DNA of 64,000 bases from Clostridia bacterium (GTDB taxonomy: Bacteria; Bacillota; Clostridia; Oscillospirales; RGIG8002), in the NCBI GenBank assembly GCA_017620395.1, contig JAFZQJ010000006.1:1-64000 (forward strand). The letters run 5' to 3'. The translations under genes and the position numbers were made by a program. Below are positions 1-8,476 of this stretch, piece by piece. Position 1 is the first letter of the stretch. Each line of letters starts with the position of its first letter. The notes under the pieces were generated by a model that did no database searches, was not told the origin of the DNA, and saw only the letters and a program-made list of their open reading frames with translations.

Positions 1-1491
1 CGTGCCGGTGAAGAGATTGACGTCCTGCAGAACGATGCCGAGCGAGCGGCGCAGGTCGGCCTTCTTGATCTTGTTTATGTTGATGCCGTCGTAGCGGATC
101 TTGCCGTCCTCGATGTCGTAGAAGCGGTTGATGAGGTTGGTTATCGTCGTCTTGCCCGCGCCGGTGGCGCCGACAAAGGCGACCTTCTGCCCGGGATTCG
201 CGTAGACGGAAACGTCGTAGAGCACCTGCTTGCCCTCGACGTAGGAGAAGTCCACGTCGAGCAGCTGCACGTCGCCGCGCAGCGGGGTGTAGGTGAGCGT
301 TCCGTCGCCGTGGGGGTGCTTCCACGCCCACTTGCCGGTGTGCTCAGCGGTTTCGGTGACGGAGCCGTCGGGATTTTCGACGGCGTTGACGAGCGTGACG
401 TAGCCGTTGTCCTCCTCCGGCTCCGCGTCCATCAGGTCGAAGACTCTGCCAGCGCCGGCGAGTCCCATCGCGATGGAGCTGAACTGCTGCGTGACCTGGT
501 TGAGGTTGCCGGTGAACTGCTTGGTCATGTTGAGGTATGAAACGATTATGCCTATCGAGAAGGGCAGACCGGAAATGCTGATATTACTCATGCCGGAGAG
601 CAGGAAGAGCCCGCCGACCGCGGCGCATATGACGTAAAGCACGTTGCCGATGTTCATGATGACGGGGCCCATGCTGTTGGCGTACCCGTGGGCGCGGTAG
701 GCGTCGTGATAGAGCTCTTCGTTCAACGCGTCAAAGTCGGCGTTTGTTCTGTCCTCGTGGCAGAAGACCTTGACGACCTTCTGGCCGTTCATCATCTCCT
801 GCACGTAGCCCTCGACCTTGCCGACGGACTTCTGCTGCCGCACGAAGTACTTGGCGCTGCCGCCGCCGATCTTCTTGGAAACGAAGAGCATCGCGGCGAC
901 TCCGAGCAGAACGATGAGCGTCATATAGACGCTGTACCACAGCATGATGAATAGCACGGTGATCACTATTATGCCGGAGCGCAGTATGTTCGGCAGCGAC
1001 TGCGAAACGAGCTGGCGCAGCGTGTCGATGTCGTTGGTGTAATAGCTCATTATGTCGCCGGTCTTCTTGCGGTCGAAGAAGCGGATGGGCAGCGACTGCA
1101 TATCGTCGAACATGGCGCAGCGCATCTTGTTGAGGAAGCCCTGCGTCATTATCGCGGCGACCTGGCTCTGCACCGTCATCAGCACGAGCGAAACGACGTA
1201 AAGCCCGATGAGAAGGAAGACGAGGGGCAGTATCTGCGTTTTCGCGACCTCCCAGGTCAGACCGTCCTTCAGCGCCTTAACGAGTATGTCGAGCACGCGC
1301 TGCTGGAATGTGGCGGGTATCGCGGTGACGAAGGCGGAGAGCAGCACGCATACGACCGTCAGCGTCGCGTAGCCGGGGTACGCCTTGAAGAGCGCCTTGA
1401 CTATCCTGCCGAAAAGCCCCTTCTGAACGGGCTGGCGCGGTCCCTGCGGACCTCTCGCGCCTCTCGGCGCGGGCATACGGGAGTTACTCAT
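1..1491 (-). CDS. ABC exporter subunit (permease-ATPase fusion), 3' end cut by window edge
   Basis: Half of a heterodimeric ABC exporter of the type I (multidrug/lipid) class. The first 497 codons are visible. After a Pro/Gly/Arg-rich cytoplasmic leader (about residues 7-22) comes a six-helix transmembrane domain, then the start of the nucleotide-binding domain with a Walker A of the form GATGAGKTT near residue 445, and the Q-loop region ending at the window edge. The signature motif and Walker B lie outside the window, so I cannot check whether this subunit has the intact catalytic site. The ATG overlaps the stop of the upstream partner by 8 bp, so the pair is translationally coupled and probably forms one transporter. 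Substrate unknown. Confidence 0.93.
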   Translation of the reverse strand, partial: MSNSRMPAPRGARGPQGPRQPVQKGLFGRIVKALFKAYPGYATLTVVCVLLSAFVTAIPATFQQRVLDILVKALKDGLTWEVAKTQILPLVFLLIGLYVVSLVLMTVQSQVAAIMTQGFLNKMRCAMFDDMQSLPIRFFDRKKTGDIMSYYTNDIDTLRQLVSQSLPNILRSGIIVITVLFIMLWYSVYMTLIVLLGVAAMLFVSKKIGGGSAKYFVRQQKSVGKVEGYVQEMMNGQKVVKVFCHEDRTNADFDALNEELYHDAYRAHGYANSMGPVIMNIGNVLYVICAAVGGLFLLSGMSNISISGLPFSIGIIVSYLNMTKQFTGNLNQVTQQFSSIAMGLAGAGRVFDLMDAEPEEDNGYVTLVNAVENPDGSVTETAEHTGKWAWKHPHGDGTLTYTPLRGDVQLLDVDFSYVEGKQVLYDVSVYANPGQKVAFVGATGAGKTTITNLINRFYDIEDGKIRYDGININKIKKADLRRSLGIVLQDVNLFTGT

Positions 1492-3226
1492 CGAGATCAC
1501 CCCCGTTCGTCTGCTGCTGATAGATCTCGCGGTAGATGTCGCTCTTTTCGAGCAGCTCGTCGTGAGTGCCGACGGCGGTTATCGTGCCGCCGTCCATGAT
1601 GATTATCATATCCGCGTCCATGACGGAGGCGACGCGCTGGGCGATTATTATCTTGGTAGTTTCGGGTATGTAGCTCTTGAAGCCGGCGCGTATGAGCGCG
1701 TCGGTGCGGGTATCGACGGCGCTGGTGGAGTCGTCGAGGATGAGTATCTTCGGCTTTTTCAGCAGGGCGCGGGCGATGCAAAGGCGCTGCTTCTGACCGC
1801 CGGAAACGTTCGTGCCGCCCTGCTCGATGTAGGTGTCGTAGCCGTCGGGGAAGGAGGTGATGAAGTCGTCCGCCTGCGCGAGCTTGCACGCGGCGACGAG
1901 CTCCTCGTCGGTGGCGTTTTCGTTGCCCCAGCGGAGATTATCCTTTATCGTGCCGGTGAAGAGCAGATTCTTCTGCAGCACCATCGCGACGGAGTTGCGC
2001 AGCGCGTCGAGGTCGTATTCGCGCACGTCCCTGCCGCCGACCTTGACGCAGCCCTCGCTGACGTCGTAGAGGCGGGGGATGAGCTGCACGAGCGTGGACT
2101 TGCCGACGCCGGTGCCGCCGATGATGCCGACGGTCATGCCGGATTCGATCTTCAGATCGATGTCGTCGAGCGCGTAGAGCTTCGCGGTTTCGGAATACTT
2201 GAAGCGCACGTCGCTGAACTCTATCGAGCCGTCCGGAACGTCATAGACGGGGTTCTCGGGATTGGTCACGGTGCGTTCCTCGTCGAGCACCTCGCTGATG
2301 CGGCGCGCGCTCTCGGCGGACATCGTGAGTATGACGTAGATCATCGAGAGCATCTGGAGCTGTATCAGTATCTGCATGCCGTAGGTCAGCATCGCGGTCA
2401 TTTCGCCGACGTTGATGTAGCTGCCGGAGAACTTCAGCACGAGGTAGGAGCCGACGAGCAGCACGAAGATCATATTGAAATAGATGCATACCTGCATCAG
2501 CGGTGAGTTGATCGCGACTATGCGTTCGGCGCGGGTGAAGTCGCCGCGGATATCCTCGGCGGCGGCGTTGAACTTCCGCTTCTCGAAGTCCTCGCGGGCG
2601 AAGCCCTTGACGACGCGCATCGCGGAGACGTTCTCCTCGACGGATTCGTTCAGCCGGTCATACTTGCGGAAGACGCGGCGGAAGGCGGGCATCGCCTTCT
2701 TGGCGATCATGATGAGCCCGAAGACGAGGAAGGGGATTATCAGCACGAGCGACGCGGCGAGCCAGCCGCCCATGATGAACGCCATGATAATTGAGAATAC
2801 AAGCATCATCGGCGCGCGGACGGCGATGCGGATTATCATCATGAACGCCATCTGCACGTTGTTGACGTCGGTCGTCATACGCGTGACGAGGGAGGAGGTG
2901 GAGAACCTGTCGATATTCGCGAATGAGAAGCCCTGAATGCGATGGAAAAGATCGTGCCGCAGGTTTTTCGAGAAGCCGGCGGACGCCTTCGCGCAGGTGA
3001 GTCCCGCAAGGCCGCCGCAGGCGAGCGAAGCGATCGCCATGACGAGCAGTATCGCGCCCGTCCTGATGACGAAGCCCATTTCGACGCCGTTCTGTATGTT
3101 GTTGACGAGCCGCGCCGTGACGAAGGGGATAATGCATTCGATTATCGCTTCGAGCACGATGAAAACGAGCGTCAGTATCGTCGGGCGCTTGTATTCGCGG
3201 ATGCTTTTGGAGAGTTTTCGGAGCAT
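1484..3226 (-). CDS. ABC exporter subunit with degenerate ATPase site
   Basis: 580-residue type I ABC exporter subunit with six transmembrane helices (about residues 20-310) and a nucleotide-binding domain. Visible motifs are Walker A GGTGVGKST (about 370-378), signature VSGGQ (about 474), Walker B ending LDDS (about 498) and an IAQR switch loop (about 528). The catalytic Glu after Walker B is Asp and the switch His is Gln. This is the pattern known for the degenerate site of heterodimeric exporters such as TM287/288 and BmrCD, so the downstream partner should carry the active site. I chose the ATG at 3226 because it has a good ribosome site (AAAGGA) and the next ATG upstream, at 3277, sits at the predicted transcription start. 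Confidence 0.93.
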   Translation of the reverse strand: MLRKLSKSIREYKRPTILTLVFIVLEAIIECIIPFVTARLVNNIQNGVEMGFVIRTGAILLVMAIASLACGGLAGLTCAKASAGFSKNLRHDLFHRIQGFSFANIDRFSTSSLVTRMTTDVNNVQMAFMMIIRIAVRAPMMLVFSIIMAFIMGGWLAASLVLIIPFLVFGLIMIAKKAMPAFRRVFRKYDRLNESVEENVSAMRVVKGFAREDFEKRKFNAAAEDIRGDFTRAERIVAINSPLMQVCIYFNMIFVLLVGSYLVLKFSGSYINVGEMTAMLTYGMQILIQLQMLSMIYVILTMSAESARRISEVLDEERTVTNPENPVYDVPDGSIEFSDVRFKYSETAKLYALDDIDLKIESGMTVGIIGGTGVGKSTLVQLIPRLYDVSEGCVKVGGRDVREYDLDALRNSVAMVLQKNLLFTGTIKDNLRWGNENATDEELVAACKLAQADDFITSFPDGYDTYIEQGGTNVSGGQKQRLCIARALLKKPKILILDDSTSAVDTRTDALIRAGFKSYIPETTKIIIAQRVASVMDADMIIIMDGGTITAVGTHDELLEKSDIYREIYQQQTNGGDLDE

Positions 3227-3282
3227 CTTTCTGTCCTTTCTGTTTTTTTGCAAACGTATTACCTCATTTTTACACATCCTAT

Positions 3283-3311
3283 ATTATAGGTATATTATTT
3301 TTTAATGTCAA
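3283..3311 (-). promoter_or_regulatory. Sigma-A promoter of the ABC exporter pair
   Basis: Leftward TTGACA (3306-3311), 17 bp spacer, TATAAT (3283-3288): a perfect consensus. It lies just upstream of the exporter genes and rules out translation from the ATG at 3277. Confidence 0.85.
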
Positions 3312-3323
3312 TGAAATTTTTGT

Positions 3324-3352
3324 AAAAAAACGCGCCGCCCTCGCGGGCGGCG
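3324..3352 (-). terminator. Leftward intrinsic terminator
   Basis: Perfect 8-bp GC stem (3333-3340 with 3345-3352), 4-nt loop, followed on the minus strand by CG and seven T. It sits between the divergent promoters and would stop leftward readthrough into the ABC genes. Confidence 0.65.
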
Positions 3353-3363
3353 GTTGATTCCGG

Positions 3364-3391
3364 TTGACTCCTCGTGAAAAACAATTATAAT
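3364..3391 (+). promoter_or_regulatory. Promoter of the ECF sigma operon
   Basis: TTGACT (3364-3369), 16 bp spacer, TATAAT (3386-3391), about 90 bp ahead of the sigma gene. It matches housekeeping sigma-A rather than an ECF-type promoter. Confidence 0.75.
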
Positions 3392-3482
3392 AGAAAGTGA
3401 CGGAAAAATAAGGATTTTCCGCCGCCCGTTCGTATAAGGAGTGAAAGGGCGAAGACGATTCCGATCAGAAGGAGGGCTGCAA

Positions 3483-4025
3483 ATGGACGACTGCGCCGCC
3501 AAATACCGACGTTACCTCGAAGGCGACAGAGACGCCGCAGCCGGGATAATGGAGGAATTGTTTTTCGGCCTCGTATTCTTCGTCGACCGTTACGTTGCCG
3601 ATATCCACACCGCGGAGGATATCGCGCTCGATGTTATGAGCGACCTCTTCGTTTATAAGAAGTTCAACTTCAAAGCCAGCCTGAAGACCTACGTTTATAT
3701 GCTCGGCAAGAGCCGCGCCCTCGACTGCATAAGGCGCCGCAGGAGGGTAACGTTCACGGAGCTTTCCGAGGCGGATAACGCGGCGGAGCAGGCGGAGCTC
3801 GAGGAGAAAGTGCTCGCCGACGAGCGCAAGCGCGAGCTTAACGCCGCGCTCGGCAAGCTTCCGGAGGAAATGCGCGTCGCCGTACACCTCGTCTACTTTG
3901 AGGATATGACCTACGAAGAGACCGCGAAGGTGATGAAGAAGAGCAAAAAACAGGTCGATAATCTTATTTATCGCGCCAAAAAGGAGCTTCGTTCTCTCTT
4001 GGAAAAGGAGGGTAAAATACTATGA
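3483..4025 (+). CDS. ECF-type RNA polymerase sigma factor
   Basis: 180-residue sigma-70-family protein with only regions 2 and 4, the ECF layout. Region 2 spans about residues 15-85 and includes the stretch around LGKSRALDCIRRRRR. Region 4 spans about 120-175, with the helix-turn-helix around MTYEETAKVMKKSKKQVDNLIYRA. I chose the ATG at 3483 over an in-frame one at 3441 because AAGGAGG stands just before it. Its TGA overlaps the next gene's ATG (ATGA), which codes for a membrane protein that is a plausible partner. The promoter looks like sigma-A, so autoregulation by this factor is not evident. Confidence 0.88.
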   Translation: MDDCAAKYRRYLEGDRDAAAGIMEELFFGLVFFVDRYVADIHTAEDIALDVMSDLFVYKKFNFKASLKTYVYMLGKSRALDCIRRRRRVTFTELSEADNAAEQAELEEKVLADERKRELNAALGKLPEEMRVAVHLVYFEDMTYEETAKVMKKSKKQVDNLIYRAKKELRSLLEKEGKIL

Positions 4026-5014
4026 AAGATATTTCTGAATATACAAGCGAGCTTTATAAAAGGATCGACGAAAAAAACGAAGCACTGGAAAAGCGTCCGT
4101 TATTCAAACTGCGCGGGAAGGATAACGATTCTTCCGAAAAGGAGGTAAGGGTTATGTCTGTGAGAAGAAAGAGCCTGATAATCGTTACGATAGTGCTTAT
4201 AGGAGCGATAGTATTGGGCGCAACGCTCGTTGTAAGCGGCAGGATGAGTATTAAGGATCCGAATTCGGAGAGAGCGTCGGACCCCGACAAAGAGTGGATC
4301 GGCAATAATGAGGCGCCGAATAATTACGATTTCGTTAAAGAAAACGTGCAGGACGTAACGTATAGGATCGACGGAAAGGATATGGTTTTCACTTATGTCA
4401 AGTCGACTTGCAGCGAGTTTGATAAGGAGTTTTGCCTTGAAGAGAATATGGAACCGCTCGTGACGGACTATTATGACAGCGCTGAGGGGTACACAGTAGT
4501 GAAATACGAGGGTTCCGAGAGGATAAGCGGATTTTATACAAACGATTATTCTCCCGTAAGAGGCGACGAAAACACCGAATTCGTGGGCGGCGGAGCGATC
4601 AAGGAAAGGGCGTTGGAAATAATAACCGGCAGCGATACGGATATGCAGGGATTGGAAAACGCAAAAGTCGCATGGGACGATCAAGGCACGAATTATTCCG
4701 TAACTCTGACTTGTAAAAGCGGAAGAGTCCATATGTATATGGCTACCAACGGCGCGTTGCAAAGTTTTTCTTTAAGTAGGAGTTCGACCGCGTCCGACGA
4801 ACGCAAAGAAGCGGCACGCGAAAAACTGAGAGACAGGATTGAAGAGCTCGAAAAAGAAAACCCGCAATTGAAGTATAATTTTGAGGAAGAAGAATTCTTC
4901 ATGCTGGGCGATGAAAACTATGCTATGTTCACTGTGACGTGTTATGAAAAAGAAAATGAAAGCGCATCTTATGCGATACACTCGGATGTAATCAGTTATT
5001 TCTGTATTGTCTGA
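4022..5014 (+). CDS. Single-pass membrane protein, probable partner of the ECF sigma factor
   Basis: 330 residues. A charged cytoplasmic N-terminus of about 50 residues is followed by one transmembrane helix (about 51-73), then a roughly 255-residue extracellular part rich in Asp/Glu and Tyr with no family I recognise. The start overlaps the sigma gene's stop by 4 bp, the usual arrangement for a sigma factor and its membrane-bound regulator, so an anti-sigma role is a reasonable inference. The N-terminal 50 residues do not show a clear zinc-binding anti-sigma motif (no HxxxCxxC). It could instead be the regulated envelope protein. Confidence 0.75.
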   Translation: MKDISEYTSELYKRIDEKNEALEKRPLFKLRGKDNDSSEKEVRVMSVRRKSLIIVTIVLIGAIVLGATLVVSGRMSIKDPNSERASDPDKEWIGNNEAPNNYDFVKENVQDVTYRIDGKDMVFTYVKSTCSEFDKEFCLEENMEPLVTDYYDSAEGYTVVKYEGSERISGFYTNDYSPVRGDENTEFVGGGAIKERALEIITGSDTDMQGLENAKVAWDDQGTNYSVTLTCKSGRVHMYMATNGALQSFSLSRSSTASDERKEAAREKLRDRIEELEKENPQLKYNFEEEEFFMLGDENYAMFTVTCYEKENESASYAIHSDVISYFCIV

Positions 5015-5061
5015 CGAGTGGTTATAATCAAAGAATAGGCACTAAAAAGGAGGAGACAAAA

Positions 5062-5142
5062 ATGAAAAGGATAATATCACATATGCAGAATACAGACAGA
5101 TATAGAGTGTTTTGGTGCAGATTAAAAGCCGCCTTCGCGTGA
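5062..5142 (+). CDS. Possible 26-residue peptide
   Basis: A 26-codon open frame (starts MKRIISHMQN) behind a very strong ribosome site, AGGAGGAGA, 7 nt before the ATG, 47 bp after the sigma-partner gene. Its last codons run into the stem of the operon terminator. The peptide is basic, with one Cys and one Trp. The excellent Shine-Dalgarno sequence argues for translation; the overlap with the terminator and the short length argue for caution. Confidence 0.4.
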   Translation: MKRIISHMQNTDRYRVFWCRLKAAFA

Positions 5143-5154
5143 AGGCGGCTTTTG
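5125..5154. terminator. Bidirectional terminator between convergent genes
   Basis: 12-bp perfect stem (5125-5136 with 5141-5152), 4-nt loop, A/T runs on both sides. It separates the rightward sigma operon from the leftward threonine aldolase. Confidence 0.8.
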
Positions 5155-5169
5155 CTTATGCTTTTAGTT

Positions 5170-6189
5170 TTACAGCGTCGCTATCAACGCACTTACGTCT
5201 TCTTCGCTCGTCGCCCAGCTTGTGACGAGGCGGAGGGCGGTGTGCTCCGCGTCGGTGCGCTCCCAGACCTCGCAGGCGACCTTTTCGCGGAAGGCGGTTG
5301 CCGCGGCGTTCTCCATAACGACGAATATCTGATTCGTCGGCGAGTCGATGAGGAACTCATAGCCCTTTTCGCGCAGCGCCGCCTTTATCCGCGCCGCCGC
5401 GTCTATCGCGTTCCGCGCTATTTTGAAATAGAGCCCGTCGGTGAAGAGCGCGTCGAACTGCAGGCCGAGCAGCCAGCCCTTCGCGAGCATCGCGCCCCTG
5501 CGCTTATAGAGCGTTACGAAGTGAGCCGGAGCGCACTCCTTTTTGAAAACGACGGCTTCGCCGAAGAGCGCGCCGACCTTCGTTCCGCCGATATAGAAGA
5601 CGTCGCAGAGGCGGGATATATCCGCGCCCGTGACGCCTCCGGCGGCGAGCCCGTAGCCGAGCCGCGCTCCGTCAAGGAAGAGCTTCATCCCGTATTCGTT
5701 GCAGACGGCGCGGAGGGCTTTCAGCTCGTCGAGCGTGTAGAGCGTGCCGTATTCCGTCGGGTGCGAGATATAGACCATTCCCGGGAACACCATATGCTCG
5801 TGCGCCTCGTCGGCGTAGAAGCCGGCGCAGAGCTTTTTGACGTCTTCGGCGCGGAGCTTGCCGTCGTGATGCGGCAGGGCGAGTATCTTGCGCCCGCAGG
5901 CCTCGACCGCGCCGGATTCGTGCACGTTGATGTGGCCGGACGCGGCGGCGACGACTCCCTGATACTGCGCGAGGACGGAGTCGATGACGATGGCGTTCGT
6001 CTGCGTTCCGCCGACGAGGAAGTAGACTTCGGCGTCGGGGCAGGAGAAGGCGGCGCGGATCTTATCCTTCGCGGCGGCGCAGAGCGCGTCCTCGCCGTAG
6101 CCGGTCATTTTCACGAAGTTGTTTTCGCCGAGGCGGCGCAGTATCTCGGGATGCGCTCCCTCGCAGTAGTCGTTGACGAATGAAAGCAT
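5170..6189 (-). CDS. Low-specificity L-threonine aldolase
   Basis: 339-residue PLP-dependent aldolase of the beta-eliminating lyase family, which cleaves L-threonine or allo-threonine to glycine and acetaldehyde. The PLP-binding Lys is in the motif FYIGGTK (Lys about 204), preceded by FLDGARLG, the Asp that contacts the PLP ring nitrogen. HEM-V-type segments and a Gly-rich N-terminal loop (FLVGGTQTN, about 58-66) fit the family. I chose the ATG at 6189 because AAAGGAG lies in front of it. The gene follows the MATE exporter by 17 bp and is probably co-transcribed. Why an aldolase is paired with an exporter is unclear. Confidence 0.9.
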   Translation of the reverse strand: MLSFVNDYCEGAHPEILRRLGENNFVKMTGYGEDALCAAAKDKIRAAFSCPDAEVYFLVGGTQTNAIVIDSVLAQYQGVVAAASGHINVHESGAVEACGRKILALPHHDGKLRAEDVKKLCAGFYADEAHEHMVFPGMVYISHPTEYGTLYTLDELKALRAVCNEYGMKLFLDGARLGYGLAAGGVTGADISRLCDVFYIGGTKVGALFGEAVVFKKECAPAHFVTLYKRRGAMLAKGWLLGLQFDALFTDGLYFKIARNAIDAAARIKAALREKGYEFLIDSPTNQIFVVMENAAATAFREKVACEVWERTDAEHTALRLVTSWATSEEDVSALIATL

Positions 6190-6206
6190 GGGTTTCTCCT
6201 TTCGCG

Positions 6207-7613
6207 TCATATCGCGGTTTCGGCCTCCGCCTCCGCTTCACGCGGAGCCGCGTCGAGCAGGCGGTTTTTCAGTCCGGCGTGTTTATAGTAGATCAGCGTC
6301 GCGGTGCTGCATACGAGCCAGCCGGCGGGGTAGCCGAGGATTATCGGCAGTTCGGTGTATGAAATATAAGTCGAGAAAATGAAAAGATATACCTGCCGGA
6401 ACAGCACGAAGGACGACAGCATTATTATCATCGGCACGCGGCTGTTGCCGCTTCCGCGCAGGGCGCCGGCGAATATCTGGTTGACGCAGCAGAGGACGTA
6501 GAAGGGGGATATCCACCGCAGCATCATCGTGCCGTATTCTATGACCTCCGGCTTGTCGTTGAAGAAGGCGGTCAGCGACGGCGCGAAGGCGATCACCGGT
6601 ATCATCAGCACCGCCGTGGAGAGCACGGAGGCGAAAAGCGCGACGCGCACGCCCTTCTTCGCGCGCTCCTCGAGCCCGGAGCCGAGGTTCTGACCGACGA
6701 AGGTGGTCGACGCCAGCGCCAGCGACTGCATCGGGAGCAGTATGACCTGGTCGATCTTGCCGTAGGCGGTCCAGCCGCCCATGCAGTCGGCGCCGAAGTG
6801 GTTGATGTAGCCCTGAACGAAGACGTTGGAGAACGCCGTCACCGCCATCTGCAGCGCGGCGGGCAGGCCTACCTTGAGTATCTTCTTCATTACCTCCCTG
6901 TCGAAGTGGAACGCTTTCGCGGTCAGCTTGACGCAGGAGTCCGTGCGCGTCAGCGTCAGCAGCAGGAGCAGCGCGCTTATCGCCTGCGCGATTATCGTCG
7001 CGTAGGCGACGCCTTCCACGCCGAGCCCGAAGACGAGCACGAAGAGCAGGTCCAGCCCCGTGTTCAGCAGCGCCGACAGCACGAGGAAGAGGAAGGGGCG
7101 CGTCGAATCCCCGACGGCGCGGAGTATGCCGGAGAACATATTGTAGAGCATCAGTCCGGTGATGCCCGCGAAGTATATCGTCAGATACGCGGTCGATTCG
7201 GGCAGCACCTCCGGCGGCGTGGACATCGCCTTCAGCATCAGCGGCGTGAAGCCGATGCCGATGCCGGTGAAGACCGCGCCCATCGCCAGCGTGATTATAA
7301 CGGAGGTATGCACCGTCTTTTTCACCATATCGTAGCGCTTCGCGCCGTAATACTGCGAGATGACGACTCCGGCTCCGCTGGAGAGCCCCATGAAGAAGCC
7401 GATGAGCATATTTATTATCGGGCCGACCGTTCCGACGGCGGAGAACGCCTCGTCGCTGACGTAGTTGCCGACAACCCAGGTGTCCACGGTGTTGTAGAGC
7501 ATCTGGAATACGTAGCCGATCAGCAGCGGCAGGGCGAAGGTTACGAGATGCTTGGTTATCCCGCCCGTCGTCATATCGCGGTCGCCCGCGGTTATGAGTC
7601 CCTTGAGTTTCAC
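6207..7613 (-). CDS. MATE-family efflux protein
   Basis: 468-residue, 12-helix multidrug/toxin extrusion exporter, driven by Na+ or H+. The N-terminal half shows the typical sequence from TFALPLLIGYVFQMLYNTVDT, and the second half repeats the fold from about residue 240. I place the start at the GTG at 7613: AGAAGG stands 7 nt upstream and the length is then normal for the family. The frame stays open for 138 codons further upstream, but that stretch crosses the promoter and the divergent gene. Substrate cannot be read from sequence. Confidence 0.9.
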   Translation of the reverse strand: MKLKGLITAGDRDMTTGGITKHLVTFALPLLIGYVFQMLYNTVDTWVVGNYVSDEAFSAVGTVGPIINMLIGFFMGLSSGAGVVISQYYGAKRYDMVKKTVHTSVIITLAMGAVFTGIGIGFTPLMLKAMSTPPEVLPESTAYLTIYFAGITGLMLYNMFSGILRAVGDSTRPFLFLVLSALLNTGLDLLFVLVFGLGVEGVAYATIIAQAISALLLLLTLTRTDSCVKLTAKAFHFDREVMKKILKVGLPAALQMAVTAFSNVFVQGYINHFGADCMGGWTAYGKIDQVILLPMQSLALASTTFVGQNLGSGLEERAKKGVRVALFASVLSTAVLMIPVIAFAPSLTAFFNDKPEVIEYGTMMLRWISPFYVLCCVNQIFAGALRGSGNSRVPMIIMLSSFVLFRQVYLFIFSTYISYTELPIILGYPAGWLVCSTATLIYYKHAGLKNRLLDAAPREAEAEAETAI

Positions 7614-7643
7614 GAAACGCCTTCTTTTTATGTCTTTGCGGGT

Positions 7644-7672
7644 ATTGTAGCATATAAAAACGCCTATTTCAA
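7644..7672 (-). promoter_or_regulatory. Promoter of the MATE-aldolase operon
   Basis: Leftward TTGAAA (7667-7672), 17 bp, TACAAT (7644-7649), about 30 bp before the GTG start. Confidence 0.7.
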
Positions 7673-7687
7673 TAGTAAATGAAAAAA

Positions 7688-7716
7688 TTGACACCGCGCG
7701 TATTATGTGGTAAAAT
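7688..7716 (+). promoter_or_regulatory. Promoter of the 7.7-kb rightward operon
   Basis: TTGACA (7688-7693), 17 bp, TAAAAT (7711-7716), back to back with the MATE promoter. Confidence 0.75.
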
Positions 7717-7755
7717 GTATTCGTGTTAATTTGGGTAAATGTTGGGAGAAGGATT

Positions 7756-8427
7756 ATGAAACGGTCCTGCGTAAAAGGGTTCATATCGCTGATATGCAAC
7801 GTCGCGGTGGTGGCGTTCACGGTCGTATGCGTCGTGGGCTTTTTCACGAGGGGCGGCGACGGGAATATGGAGGTCGCCGGCTTCACGGCGTTCAAGTATT
7901 TCACCGTGGATTCCAACGTGCTGGCGGCAGTCGCGGCGCTTTGCATGCTGCCGTGGTCGTTCAAGACGATGCTCGGCGGGAGAAAGGCGATAAAGAAGAG
8001 CGTGCTGCTTTTCAAGTTCGTCGCCACCGCCGCCGTGACGCTGACGCTGTTTACGGTGCTGTTCCTGCTCGGGCCGAAATACGGCTACAAGGTCGGGATG
8101 AAATACGGCTACGCCCTGATGTACGACGGGAACAACATTTTCATGCACATGATATCGCCGCTGCTGATGATAATTTCCTTCTGCTTTGCGGAATGTAAGG
8201 GCGAGATGCGCTTCAGGGACACCCTCCTCGGGCTTATCCCGACTGTGGCGTACGGCGCGGTCTACACCGCCGAAGTTATGCTTTTCAAGGGCTGGGAGGA
8301 TTTCTACCTTTTCAACGACGGCGGGAAGTGGTATATCTACATGCCTGCGATGATAGCGGGCTCGTATCTGATATGCGTACTGCTCTGGCTGCTGCGGCGC
8401 GTCGGAGTCGTCTTTTCGGAAAGATAA
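7756..8427 (+). CDS. Six-helix membrane protein, Pr6Pr-like
   Basis: 223 residues with about six transmembrane segments. The phrase YFTVDSNVLAAVAAL in the second helix region resembles the FTxxSN motif of the Pr6Pr (FAR-17a/AIG1-like) membrane family, as I recall it; the assignment is tentative. No enzymatic function is known for the bacterial members. I chose the ATG at 7756, with GAGAAGG just upstream, over an in-frame ATG at 7723 that lies near the expected transcription start. It is the first gene of a long rightward run and is followed 49 bp later by the ComEC-like gene. Confidence 0.7.
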   Translation: MKRSCVKGFISLICNVAVVAFTVVCVVGFFTRGGDGNMEVAGFTAFKYFTVDSNVLAAVAALCMLPWSFKTMLGGRKAIKKSVLLFKFVATAAVTLTLFTVLFLLGPKYGYKVGMKYGYALMYDGNNIFMHMISPLLMIISFCFAECKGEMRFRDTLLGLIPTVAYGAVYTAEVMLFKGWEDFYLFNDGGKWYIYMPAMIAGSYLICVLLWLLRRVGVVFSER

Positions 8428-8476
8428 AACGGCGTTATGCCGCTGAGGCGGCTCGCCGAAAAAGGGAGATGCGGAT

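Noticed and set aside
1562-2506. Long plus-strand open frame opposite the ABC exporter gene
   Set aside because: It is an antisense frame kept open by high GC; the protein is a string of His, Asp, Val and Glu without domains, and the minus-strand gene is certain.
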